NCBI GenBank assembly: GCA_037179335.1
Contig: JAKZHN010000029.1
Span: forward strand, 124,001 to 188,000
Length of the DNA: 64,000 nt
Reading direction: 5' to 3'
Source of the DNA: Cyclaneusma minus
Lineage: Eukaryota; Ascomycota; Leotiomycetes; Marthamycetales; Marthamycetaceae
How positions within the stretch are numbered: the first letter of the stretch is position 1; every line of letters begins with the position of its first letter. Both the position numbers and the translations under genes were made by a program. This document shows, piece by piece, positions 1-11,718 of the stretch. A model generated the notes under the pieces. That model ran no database searches. It saw only the letters and a program-made list of their open reading frames with translations, and was not told the DNA's origin.

Positions 1-2243
1 GCTCATCAAAATACTCGGCGTCTGGTACATCATCCATCTGGATTAGTTCTGGGTCGTCGTCCATGTCGTTGGGGGCTTCGGTAGGGGGGTTTCTGAATTT
101 TTCTATCTCCCGCAGGTATTGACCGGCCGAAATGATCTTTCGTTCCTCGGGTCTATCTCTTGGGTTGATTGTGCGGGGTGTCGTTCGTGGTGGTGCATCG
201 GTAACGTTCGGTCCGTCGTGGGGGTTGAGTTTGAGGTGGTCGTAGATGATAAGGACTTTGGCTAGATCCGCTTTGTCCCATGGTTGAGCGGGAATTTGTA
301 AGAATGGGTGGCCGGGCCCAAGTCCAAGACCTGCAGACTTCTTGTGTGGTAGCTCTTCATCGTCGTCATGCACAATACGTTGGCGCCCGGCTTCACGGGC
401 TTGCCTCATTTGGTACTGTCGCTCGGTGATGAGTTCCTTGGGGCCTTCTTCGAACGGCTTGTCGACGCGTACATCTAGGTATTCCCGGGGGACGTGGATG
501 TCGCTGAATGTTCCGCGGAGCGTGGTCTCTAATCCTTTCGAGCAGCGGTCGAGTAGTTCTTGTGGACCAATGCGTTGATCGGGCTCGCCCAGTAGACATT
601 CGAATATGAGCGCGCGTAGGGCTCTGGAATAGTAATGGGCGGTAGTTGGGCCACTGATCATGTCCCTACCAAAAGTTATTCCGCCGGCACTCAAGCGTGG
701 CGTCCATCTGACAAAAAGCTGTTCCTCGATGGGGAGGTGGAGGCCATTCAGGCCTTTTCCAAATCGAGGAATACTAAATTCACGATCTGTGAGAAGCCAT
801 AGCATGGCCAAACCCATGTGCCTAAGTAAGGTAATGTTAGAGCTAAGATGTACAACATTTGGGGAGGGGGGTTCCCCGCTAGGTAGACTTTCACACAGGC
901 ACACTCTCAACTAGGAGCTACTCCAAAAGCACTGGCGGCTCCCAGGGGAATTGACAGCTTACCAGATGTTAGTGCAAGTTCCCATTTGCTTGCGTTCTGG
1001 TTGATATTTCTTCCACTTATACTCTCTGCGATCCTTGAGCAATTCTTGTTCAGATTGTTCCTTTCCTACCATTAGCTGTCCAGCACCAGCAAAGCACAAC
1101 AAACTCTCCTCAAATTCCAGAATCAAGGATCATATGGAAGACTCTTACAGGTGCCAAAGCAAACCTTGTGCCTTTCTTGCCATTGTCTTTGATAAATTGC
1201 CTCTCCACGCGCTTTTTCTCGAGCTCGGGATCAATTTCCTGTATCAGCGGTCTCTGGGAGCTTGGGTTAGCCATGGTATGTTACTGAAGATGGAGAGGCT
1301 GGGACGTACTCTAGGCCTCCTTACTCGATTTCCATCTTCGCCGATTTTGTCGGTGGGGATGAAGCTTGATATGCCGAAATCTGCGAGCTGTGGTTTTTAG
1401 CAAGATGCCTTGGGATACCTGAACAGCTGGACATGAAAGTACCTTAACGATAGGATACGCATTATGCTCCGCGGCCATCTCATACTTCTTGTCTCCCACA
1501 AGAACTTAAAGTCCAGTGTTAATACCAACATTCCTATCGATCAATTGGGGTGGGGGGACTCACTGTTTTGAAGCTTGATATCAAAATGACCTAACACACC
1601 ACATTAGCCACAACAACCCATCTTTAGGATCTTGACTCGAGCACAACATACACAACTCAGGCAACTTCCACCTCTCCGCCCTCGGATCCTCACTCCCCGA
1701 GTGCATAGCCATGACCGCTTTCGCCAAACAAGCAAAAATACTCCACAAAACCGCTTCATTCCACAACACATCACAAGCCCCCAGCACCAAATCTCCCCTC
1801 AACTTCTTCCTCGCATGCATCATATCCCCTCCCGAACAAAACTCCAAATACATCCTCTCCTCCCCCATCACCTGGTCGTAGAACGGCCCACCGACAACCT
1901 GGGCAATATGCTCACAATTCTTGAATCGTTTCATTATGCCGGCCTCATATACCGAGCCATGCTTCCCCGGGAACGTCTGATTGACCACCACATCATCGAG
2001 ATTCGCAAATTCCCCTTTGCGCTTGGTGCGCGGTCCGCCGACGTATTTCCAGTGTGCGGTGACGCCGAATCCGCCTGCGCCGAGTATGCGCTGCCCTTCC
2101 CAGCCGGGGCCTAGTTCTTCTTTGATACCTTTGTATCCAAGCCAGGCAGAATTCTGCCAATCATCCATGAGTTTTCCAACGGCACCTTTGGCCACGTCGG
2201 CGGCACCCTTGAGTAGTTTGCCGGCGGCGCCAAAGAAGTCCAT
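1..2243 (-). CDS. Protein kinase-like gene, seven exons, 3' end beyond window
   Basis: Model: complement(join(<1..821, 963..1075, 1149..1253, 1325..1387, 1443..1504, 1564..1590, 1652..2243)). All junctions are GT-AG and keep one frame. Exon 1 gives an amphipathic N-terminus and a kinase N-lobe with glycine loop GAGGFG (residues 55-60) and an alpha-C segment YEAGIMKRF. A 27-nt exon supplies the catalytic loop HFDIKLQN (about 199-206), and a later exon the LADFG magnesium loop (about 228-232). The activation segment ends in a loose FALAP, and the C-lobe shows GTCTNIW and the ECLLGEPDQRI helix; an acidic tail follows. Odd: the beta-3 strand reads DDVVVNQ, with Asn88 where family members carry the ATP-anchoring Lys. 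The acceptor of exon 5 could also be 15 nt further on (1238). It is a fungal protein kinase fold by motif; substrate unknown, and it may be a pseudokinase. Confidence 0.8.
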
Positions 2244-3753
2244 CGTTACGCGACTTTACGAGCCTGCGGTTGTAGTCGAAAAGTTCTTGCGGTGTTGGGG
2301 GAATTGGAACTGTAGGATCAGAAGGATGATACAGAGAAAAATGAAGAATGAGCGTGGATATTGAGAAATTTGTGTTTCAATACATGAATTGGACTGCGGA
2401 TTGTCATATGCTATGTGGAGCTGGCGGGAAAGAAACAAAGGCTATTATTTGGGCCATATCCGGAGACCTTTTGGCAAATCTGAAAGGATATTGGTGGTGG
2501 GATATCAACGAAACAAAGAGCGACAACAAACCTCAGCCCCGAGGATCGTTTCCTAAGGGCTACATAACATAAAGAACGCCAACGACCAGGAAGCTCTATT
2601 ACTTCCAATTGTGTCCTGCAGATGTTGAAGACAATGCTTATTGCCCTTGACTGTCCTGATTTGTTCAATTGCTCTGGAGTAGCGGAACTAAGCTAACGAG
2701 GACAGATGTACCTAGACAAAGAGAGCAGAGAGAATCGCATTGTTACTGACAGTGACACAGGGGCATAAAGCCATTGAACGAACATCCAGGAAGAATTCAA
2801 AATCACTGGTGCTCCCGACAATCAAAACTTTTGACATGAACGGGTGGTCATTGCGCCCCTTCCCCCCATTTCCCCTAAGTCTCAACCACGGTTCCCTCCA
2901 CCGACCTCGCTACCACGAAATCCATCCCCATCTCCCGCAAAAACTCCATTTCAAAAGCAAAAGCATCCGGCCGCCCTCGAACCCCCGATTAAAAAAACAA
3001 AAAGCAAACGGACGCTGTGAATCAGAGGTTGTTCGGGGCTAAGAATGACCCAATTGTAACTTAGGACTTTGCCAACTGTGCCACCCCGCCTACTGATTCG
3101 AAAACTATTCACCAATTTTAATAGATATACCAAACCCCGAGTCTACAACATGCAAGCTGTCAATTGAAAAGAACCGCAGTGCAGCGCGAACAGCGAACGT
3201 GCAGCAATAATTGGAAGACGCAAGTCACGACTTATGCATAGGTATGCAGCAAGGCTTGATTTCTTTCTAGGAAGAGCATAGCCAGGTGCATAGGAATAAC
3301 GAGAATCAAGGGGGAAAGAGTCGCAATCGTTGCTGGAAAATTTAAATAACACAAAGGGCTCGAAAACACCAGTGGGCACAACAGAAAAAAACATCATGAC
3401 ATTGGGATTGTATTGACTTAGTTCTCCTCCTTCTAAGTACCAAGCAAACGCGAAACACAGGAATTAAAAGAGACGTAGTAGGGTAGAGAAGAAGGAGGTC
3501 ATGAAGTAGTGAAGAGCAAGGTGGTACCCATCCCATTTATCCATATCATAATCAATCATGAAGCCATAAGCTTTTCTCATCTCTCAACTCCCATTTCGAA
3601 TGGACCTTCCTAACTCCATAGGCAGCAGCTAGCCACCCAAATCCCACTATCGCTTGCTTGCAATCAAGTATCAACACAGATCCCAGCCCTTCTATCATTA
3701 TTATATACCCAGCGTCCCCAGACATCCATCTCCTCTCCAGTGGCCAAAGAGGT
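2244..3753. other. Intergenic, no gene seen
   Basis: This stretch lies between the start of the kinase gene and the stop of the MARVEL-like gene, both on the minus strand, so it should hold the kinase promoter and the 3' untranslated region of the MARVEL gene. Short open frames on both strands have no domain, no fungal codon pattern and no convincing splice partners. Confidence 0.6.
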
Positions 3754-4474
3754 CTAGACATAAGCATGTCTCCTGCCCGAGTGGCTACCAGAGTGCGAGC
3801 TCCGATGGCTCCTATGACTCGCTGAACCCCTCCTGGACCCCCCATGCCTTGAATAATGCGTCTCCCTAACCACATACGTCTCCCTCTTCCCCTCCTTCGG
3901 CTGCCTCTTCGCATGAATCCACGCCAACAGGCTCGTCACCGCAAAGAAAACACAATTGCAAATCCCAAACGCAAAGCACGCTTTCAGCATAGCACAAGTC
4001 TTATCCGTATCCGCATGCACCCCATTCACACTCGCCGTTCCGAATATGCCAAAGCTTATGTCGGTGCTGGAGCCGGCGGTTATGTGAGTGCAGTTTGCAT
4101 CGGAGATAAAGCGGAGCTCGTAGACGGCGGCGATTAGGGCGCCGATGAAGAGGAGGTCGATGAAGGCGACGAAGAAGGCGTTGGAGCGCGAGCGGTGGTA
4201 GGTGAAGATGGTGAAGAGGGTCCAGACGGTGCCGAGGACGGAGACGATGAAGAGGACGAGGATGTAGGTGGGGGTTAGTTGGTTGGCGTTGGTGAAGCCG
4301 TGGACGAAGTAGGCTAGCATGCCCATTGTGGGGATCTGAAGATATGGGTGTTAGTTTAGAGTGGAAAGTGGCCTGATTGGAGATTACTGGGCAGAGGAAA
4401 GTTCGGGAACGTACCAGGGTGATGATCTCCATGAAGCGCCAGCAGGCGAACAGGACATTGTAGATGACGGCCAT
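3754..4474 (-). CDS. MARVEL-like four-TM membrane protein
   Basis: Two exons, complement(join(3754..4335, 4415..4474)), 213 residues. Exon 1 encodes MAVIYNVLFACWRFMEIITL, and the GTACGT donor and TTCAG acceptor join it in phase 0 to IPTMGMLAYF. Four hydrophobic segments lie at roughly residues 5-30, 41-65, 72-95 and 135-160, the second loop carries Cys residues (DANCTH), and the cytosolic tail is rich in Ser, His, Arg and Gly. This topology and length match fungal MARVEL/tetraspan plasma-membrane proteins. The tail SRRGSASHRSHRSSHSGSHS is low-complexity. The start was chosen because the short first exon completes the first membrane segment. Function is inferred only from topology; the exact subfamily is not recognised. 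Confidence 0.8.
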
Positions 4475-5477
4475 GGCGCAGGCTGTTGTGCGAATTGCCT
4501 CAACGGTGGGAGATTTTTGTGAGAGTTGTTGATGTCGAGGAAGCTGTTGCCTGGTGGATGGGCAGCTGAAGGTTTGAGGATGGCGGGGAAGCTATTCGCG
4601 GGAAGCCGAGCACCAATCGGGAGCGGGTAGAGAGTTTCGAGGCAAGTCGAGTCACCCAAAGGTGAAGTCGGTGCGCGACGACAGCGAGGCTGCGAAACGA
4701 CGGTGATGCTTGATGGCAACAAGAATGGTGAAGCGACGACAAGCCTGTCGACCGGGGACAGGGCTGGATCGGCTTCTTATTCAACTTTGTTAAGTCTGCA
4801 AAGTCAATCCTGCTTTTGACTCCCTCGGACCACAGGTTGATCGAGCTTTCAGCTGTTGGTTGCCAGGGCGGAAACCTGTCAACGTTCAGGGCGTCTTGAT
4901 GAGCCAGGAAATGTTGTTCAATGACGTCTATGTCACTTCTGAAGGATCAAACAGCCTATTGCGCAAGTGATGCTATTGGCGGAAAACGACGAGAACGAGT
5001 GTTGGCCACGAGGGATGGGAGTTCAAGCAAACAACAGCAGCGGAAGAGAATGACAGCCAGAATGCTAGATGGCAAAACGGAGAAGCGTACCCACAAGTGA
5101 AGACTTACTCTATTTAATATGAAAGATGGATTATTGAATTTATTCGGAGAGGCTGGTAAGATAGACAGGTTTTTAGTGTTGACAAGCAAGTCAGAAGCTG
5201 CAGTCACCGCTGGAGAGGATTAATCGCGGGGTTGGGGAGATCTGGTCCGTGCATCCCGTTATTCGTGATGTTGCACAGGGATATGGCGTGGCTGGGCGGC
5301 AGCAACCTTGATTTTGAAGATGCTGTCAAATACAAGCCTTTCGCTAGAAGCCATATAAAACTGCACGCTTTACAATTGCGCCCGTCATCAACGGGCTCCC
5401 GTAAACGCCCAATCGCAATGCCAAAACCGCCCGCTCTTCATTTCCGACACAACCTGGCCCTGACACATTGCAAATGC
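4475..5477. other. Intergenic, promoter of MARVEL-like gene and 3' flank of auxilin gene
   Basis: One kilobase between two minus-strand genes. Open frames here are short and lack recognisable domains. No repeat or RNA gene was seen. Confidence 0.55.
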
Positions 5478-8333
5478 TTACATGCCATTGGACTCCTTAA
5501 ACTTATCCCAAGCCTCATTCAGCGTCGCAAAAACACTCGAACTGATCATTTTCTGCTCCGTCGTCGCGTCTTGCGGAAGCTATCACGTCCCACAGTCAGC
5601 AAATCTCCCATCTCCAAATTCTCGCCACCAAAAAGTGGGCACAAAAGGGGGTAGTAAAAAGGAAAAACACAAACTCACCTTATCAGGATGCACCTTCCCA
5701 ATAGCCTTCATATAAATAATCTTCACCTTGTTATTCACAACCAACTCCCCCAACCCCACCTTCTTCCACCCACTCCCCTCCCAAAGCACCGCATCCATCC
5801 CCGTCAACAGCGCTCTCAAGTTATCAGCTTTTCCTTCTCGCCACTTCGCAATGCGCTCCGAAACCTCATCCGCTAGTGCGAATTTCTCGTCATCTTCTTT
5901 TTCTGCAGCCGCTGCGGCAGCGCGGACGCGATTTACTGCTGCGCTGTTATCCGCTCGAGACGGTCCGAGGTCGTTCATAGCAGATGGCTTGGGCTTTGGC
6001 GCAGCAGGACGTGCGACGGCTGCTGGTTTGGCGGGCTTAGGTGCCAGCGCTTTTTCGCAGCGCTGACGCCCCTGGATGGCAGTGCCACCTCCGACGCCGC
6101 CTTCGACGGCTTCTTTCCAAACGCCCAAAGCATCAGCCCATCGCTCCATCTGCTCCAAAGCCTCAGCTTTACGCATCAGCGCTTTGCCCCAGAACTCTTT
6201 CATGTCTTTCTTATCATCGCCGGAGCCGGAGAGGTCGATGGATTCATTCTCGCCGCGGCTAGGGCCGATGAGTTTCAGAGCGGAATCGGCATCTGAGACC
6301 GAATTCTTCGGTTCGCCGATCTTGAGGAAGGTGAGAGCGCGGTTGCAGAGGAGGACGATGGTTATGGGATGGGAGGGGGGGAGAGCGGAGAGAGAGGTGC
6401 TGTAGGAGGTGTGGGCAGAGGCGTAGTCGCCGCGTTTGAAATGGACGGTGCCGGCGAGGCGGTGTTGGGTTGATGTCGCGAGTGCTGAGGGGGATAGGGA
6501 GGGGATGTTTCGAGGAGGAGCCTTAGGGCGGACGGCAATGGGTGTAGATGGTTTGCTGGGCATGGGCTGGGGTGTTTGTCGAGGAGGGGCGCGAGAGACA
6601 GATGTCGGAGGAGCGGAAGCCGGGGGAGGGTTGTGGCTTATGCTAGATGAAGTCGTTCCGAAGAGGAGATCTCCCTCGGTTGGTTTCGGTCGAGAAGGAG
6701 GAGCTGTCTTCTTCCTACGAGCAGGGCTAATGTAGGCCTGAGCAGACTGTTCTTCGATAGCCTGTTTGCTTATACGAGAGACAGGTGCTGCAGTGGATTG
6801 CCATTTAGGAAGTACCGATGATCTTCCACTTGAGGCATTAGATGGCATAGGAGACTGATCACGAGAAGTCGAGCTCGAAGGCGGATATCGTTGGTCAGGA
6901 GGAGGCTTCGCACGACGTGGCTGCGGTCTGCCGCCTGCTTCCAGCATCAGAGCTTCATCGGTGACGTCCGGCTGAGCCTGCTTTCTCGCAGGCTGCTGTC
7001 GATCATTTGACGAATCACGCATCCACTTTGGCTGACTTGGATCGGAGTCCTGTTGTTGCAACTCCGCCACAGCCTTTTGTGCTGTTTTCTGCGTAGTTTT
7101 CCATAACGAGTTGGCTGTTTTGAAGAGATTCTTCCCCACTGCGGCCGCAGCTTTTGACAGATCAACTTCTCCATTTGCGGGCGATCGAGTTTCTTGTCGG
7201 CCGTTCCTTGAGGAATCTCGCGAAGCGTCTCGTGCCCAAGCAGGTATGGGTTTTTGGTTGGACCTGTTTGTAGACCCTTCTCTTTGACCATTGGCACGGG
7301 ATCCCTCAAATTGGTCGGGCCGAGTCGACGATGGCCTGCTTTGTGACTTCTCTTTTGCTTGTCTGTGGGCATCATTCAACAGCCACCCCACAGCAGCCTG
7401 AACATTTAGACCAGCTCCGTTCTCCGTCAAAGCTCGTCTAGAGTTTTCGGCCGAGAAGCCCATATCCACAAGTTCAGCCACTGCCTTGTCCCAAGGATCG
7501 TCTGAGTCCGGCAGAGTTTCCTGGCTTGTCTGTGGAGGTGGAACTGGCGTAGATGCTTTCGCTTCGCGCTTCACCTGCTCCACCGGTTTTCCAAGGTCTC
7601 CAAGAAAGTCATCGTCGTTAGAAAAGGAGGTCTGCGGAGCAGCCGCCTTCTGCTTCAGTTGTCCAAGACCGAAAGGATCATCGTCATTGCCCAAGTCGGC
7701 AAAAGCTGAGCTGCTACTGGCGGGCTGGTTCCATGCCGAAGGATTGCTTAAATCAATTTTCGGCTGGGCCGCCGGTGTAGAGCGTCCATTGCTCGATACC
7801 GGAGGCGGGGGGTAGTGACTCGAATTGTCCACCTTTGTCTCCGAATTGAAGGCGGCAAACAAGTCCTCGTCGTCATTGTTGGCAGCGGGACTGGCGGTAT
7901 CCGAGATAGACTGGGCTATGTTCAAGGAAGGCGGTATGGTAGGGGTCGCTGTCCGCGATGTCGCCGGCGGTGCTATGCTCGACTTATTTCCCAGAGCATC
8001 CAGATATTGTAGATTCCCAAATTGACTATCGTACTGCTTCCTCCGCTCCTCTTCCTTCTTGCGCTTCTCTTCCTGGAGCTTCTCCTGCTGCTGTTGCAGG
8101 GTCAACTTGTTCGTCGACTTCGCAGAGCCGAACGAGACCAAGTTGGAGAAGCTGTCGGTTGCCGGCTTCGCGGGAGGTCTGGATGTGGCAGAGCCCTGGG
8201 CCGACAAGGGAATTGCTCTGGCGGAAAAGGGGGGTGGTGGGGTTGGGCGCAAGGTGGGATAGTAGTTGGAGGCACCTTTCGCGGGTGCTTGGTTGGCGCT
8301 GGCGGACCAGTCAAAGCCGTTCAGGTCATTCAT
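5478..8333 (-). CDS. swa2: Auxilin-like clathrin-uncoating factor (UBA-TPR-J)
   Basis: Two exons, complement(join(5478..5579, 5679..8333)), 918 residues. Order of parts: disordered Pro/Ser/Gln-rich N-terminus with a coiled coil (about 78-100) and acidic DPF/DLF-type clathrin-adaptor motifs, a UBA domain (about 279-325, VDMGFSAENSRRAL), a long disordered linker, TPR repeats (about 624-745), and a C-terminal auxilin J domain. The HPD signature (882-884) falls at the end of exon 1; the GTGAGT donor follows the next Lys, and the 102-nt last exon completes the J domain with the ATLNEAWDKF helix. The same order is found in yeast Swa2, which recruits Hsc70 to strip clathrin from vesicles. Reading through the intron gives a false C-terminus. 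It diverges from URC4, 1.7 kb away. Confidence 0.93.
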
Positions 8334-10058
8334 CGTGGCTTTCCGGGAGCAGGTGTAGATGGCATTTCATTCTAGGGTAAGGAACGTCGAATTGTTATGT
8401 GTTGTCTGCGACAGGTGGTCTCGCTGTCGCGTGTCTGGGGTTCATTGCAGCAATGCACAGGCTGCGCCTAAAGTCTGCCGTAGCACGCTGCGAATGCTGT
8501 AGAACATCAATTGATGTGTTGTGTTTAAATCGTCGCTCAGCAAGATTCAGACTGATCAGTAGTGTTGTCAATCTTCTATTCTCGATTGAATAACGCTGCA
8601 AGTCCCGACTTACTCTTAGAAGCAGTTCCTCCGCCTTCAATTGACGATGACAACAATGGAACATACGAAGATATACGAGGCATTTCCTGATTGGCTAGCC
8701 GACCTGATTTCCTCGATTCTGCCTTGAGGCACGGCACCACAAAGTGATCGGGACTCCGGACTTCTTCGCTGCGAGCCAGAATGCTGCTCAGAAAGGGGTG
8801 TGGCCCGGGGCCTGCGGTTCGGCCCGCAACAAGGCCAAGGATTATAGGCTCTTAGACTCACATAATTATAGGGTTTAATAACACTTGTAAGACGTATCTT
8901 GGCCGAATGGTTACGTGTAATGGTGATAACCTCGCGTGGAGGAATTCTCTGCAGAAGAAAGCCTAGTAATCTTGTTCTAGACCTCAGCTCCGAGGATATA
9001 GCAATTCGGAAGTTATGGCTGTCTCACCTCGGACCTTTTCGGCTAGCAGTAATATAACAAAGACGGGGTGAAGTCGCGACACCTCGGTTCTCTGTGACGT
9101 GTACATATTGATGTAGGCCTAGGCTCGCGCGTCGCCATCCAGCGCGGCTAGACCAAGCCACCAGCTACATGATTGATGTCCACATGCAGTCTTGATGTGG
9201 AGCTTGGTGAAAATTGGACGCCAAGCGCATCTGCACGCGGAAGTGCGGATTGTGGGGGGAGACACCATGCCCATCCCAGCATGTTGGGTCGGTCCCTGGA
9301 TGAGTGGACTCGCTGGCCGGGGGCGGATCGAGGGGGGACTGGAGGCTATGTGGCCGTGAAGATAATTAATCGCTCACTCCCGGATGAAGCACTCGGTGTT
9401 CCGAGGAGCAACATCTGTACGCAGGTCCTCTGCATTAATATGTAGGTACCTAACAATTGCACTAATTACCCAAGTACCTGAAGCTCTTTTAAGCTACTTA
9501 TGCCTTTTTCTTTTGTTCCCGGCCGCCTCCTCGCGCAGCCACACTGTGCACAATCGAGCAACATCGCTTCCGTACCACGCTGCTAAGAGCCTTTACTAGC
9601 AGCACGCTGGCTGCGAACGGTTCGGATTCCGGCTAGAGCTCCCCCTCCAGCGCCGTCACCCATTTACATTACAGGCCTCCCCGGCCCAGCCTCAAGCACA
9701 CTCGCAGGCCCGTCGATCAATCACAGAGCACTAATCCCAATTCCCGCTTCTTGGTGCGCGAAGTGTGCAAGGCTCGATAACAAAAGCACTAACCACCAAG
9801 CCAGGTCCCGTAGGACGATAGCGCTTCCATTTCTAGCTACATATGCTACTCCTTGCGCACGAGCGCCACAAAGTGCTCCATCATATGATTCAGAGAGAGA
9901 GGGGCTCGAGAGTCGAGACTAGCTGACCCCGACGCACGTCCTTCTTATCGCGAATCTCCGGCCGTCGCAAAAAGGTCCACTGTCGCTCTCCCAATTGCTC
10001 CACTCCTGAGCCAGGGCAAGGAACTCTCCAGTCAGCCCCCCAGAACAAAGAGCCCATC
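8334..10058. promoter_or_regulatory. Divergent intergenic region swa2/urc4
   Basis: The 1.7 kb between the auxilin start (minus) and the URC4 start (plus) should contain both promoters. No gene is supported; small open frames near 8.4-8.8 and 9.2-9.6 kb lack domains. It carries one copy of the tRNA-like dispersed repeat at 9,781-9,872, about 190 bp before the URC4 start codon. Confidence 0.55.
9781..9872 (-). repeat. Dispersed tRNA-like repeat, copy A
   Basis: This stretch shares the core AACCACCAAGCCAGGTCCCG and the following TTCCATTTCTAGCTACATAT with three copies at 43.2-44.3 kb. Read on the minus strand it contains TGGCTTGGTGG, like a pol III A box. The B-box-like end seen in the other copies is not preserved here. 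It is the only copy found outside the border zone. Confidence 0.75.
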
Positions 10059-11718
10059 ATGAAGCTCTTCAACAGAAGCTCGCGGAAGAGCGCCAAACCT
10101 CCAGCGCCCTCCATCACCTCCGACCACAGCATCGAATCGCCCTCCACCATGATGTCGGCTCACAGCATGCCCGCCACGCCCACCACGCCCATGCGTATCG
10201 ATATGTCCAAGGTTGTTCTCCCTCGCGCTCCCGACCCGCGTGTCGACCCTGCCGCCTACCTGCGCAGCATTGGCGCCGTGCGGGAACGCTCCAAGATCGT
10301 GCTGGAAAAAGCAAAGCGGAACCAGCTGAACCACTTCACCGTCGACCTGAGCAAGTTTGAGGACACGGCCAGCTTCGTCGTCTCCATAATCAAGGTAATA
10401 CTGCAAGAATGAGGTACAACCAGAGATGCTAATCTGCTTTCCAGCGCGACTTTGCTCCCGACTATGCCTCGATACCACCCCACGGGCGCTGGCAGCATTT
10501 CAATGTTGGTGGAAAAGACCGCATCGGCCATCTGCTAACCTCGTGGCCCGCACAAGTCGACAGTTCGGAACGCTGCCGGCGCCTGATCGATCTCTTTGTC
10601 GTTTCCGTGCTCCTGGATGCCGGAGCTGGTTCTACATGGCAGTACAAGAGCAAAGAGAGCGGTCGCTTCTACCGTCGCAGCGAGGGCCTCGCAGTCGCAA
10701 GCTTGGAGATGTTCAAGGCTGGCCTGTTCAGCAGCAAGAACGAGCAACCGCACCAAGTCGACATGAATGGCTTAAAAGCACTGACTGTCGAACATTTGGC
10801 CAAAGGATTGCAAGTCTCGGAGACGAACCGATTGGAGGGTCTTGAAGGGCGGGCTAGCCTGCTGATGCGGTTAGGATCCGCAATGTCAAATATCGTACTC
10901 TTTGGTTGTGACGGCAGGCCAGGGAACATGCTTGGTACACGTTGCGCCCATTGTCAAGTTTTTTATTTTACTAACATGCTTTCCACAGATTATCTCCTTT
11001 GCCATCCCACCACGCAAGCATCCTCCGTCCCAATAATACCACTCCCAACCCTGTGGACAGTCCTGATGGATGGTTTTGGTCCAATCTGGCCAGAGTCGCG
11101 AACCAAAATCGACGGAGTTTCGCTCGGCGACGCCTGGCCCCTTTCCACCATGCCCTCGGGCCCCACCGGCACATGGGAACGAATTGTGCCTTTCCACAAG
11201 CTCACACAATGGCTGTGTTATTCGCTCATGCAGCCAATGCAAAAGCTGATGCACATCCACTTCGCGGGCGCCGAGTTGATGACCGGCCTTCCAGAATACC
11301 GAAACGGCGGCCTTTTCATCGACACCGGTTTGTTAGTGCTCAACAAGCAAGATTACGACCGAGGAATACAGCAGTACAAAGAACATGCCGAAAAGACCAA
11401 GATGAAAATGATGGAAGTGATACCAATGTTCACTCCTGATGACGATGTGGTCGTGGAATGGCGAGCTGTGACGGTGGGCTTCCTGGATCTGCTGCTCAAG
11501 GAAGTGAACGACAAGTTGGGCCTGTTTGGATCAGAGAAACTGAGCTTGCCCCAGATGCTTGAGGCTGGTTCTTGGAAGGTTTGTGCCCTTCTGAAATTGT
11601 TGCATAACCGGACTGTACTGACACATATTATCAGGGCGGACGAGAAATTGCCGAAGTCAGCCGTCCGAACACGAAAGAGCCGCCAATCGGTATCCTATCA
11701 GACGGCACAGTTTTTTAA
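10059..11718 (+). CDS. urc4: Uracil catabolism protein 4 (DUF1688 family)
   Basis: Four exons, join(10059..10394, 10445..10934, 10989..11578, 11635..11718), 499 residues; junctions are GT-AG and in frame. Family hallmarks: the NHFTVDLSKF segment, a GRWQHFNVGG stretch, LLDAGAGSTWQYK, LFGCDGRPGNML, EYRNGGLFIDTG and the closing GREIAEVSRP...ILSDGTVF. DUF1688/Urc4 (Urg3 in fission yeast) is needed in fungi for growth on uracil as nitrogen source through the URC pathway; its reaction is not firmly known. The length fits the family. No other URC gene (URC1 or the phosphoribosyltransferase) is seen in this window. A tRNA-like repeat lies in its proximal promoter. Confidence 0.92.

Noticed and set aside
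1632..2364. Plus-strand open frames overlapping the kinase exon
   Set aside because: They are mirror frames of a well-supported minus-strand exon and have no domain.
6436..8375. Plus-strand open frames of 100-140 codons inside the auxilin gene
   Set aside because: Low-complexity reverse readings of Pro/Ser-rich coding DNA; the minus frame is continuous and carries the UBA, TPR and J domains.
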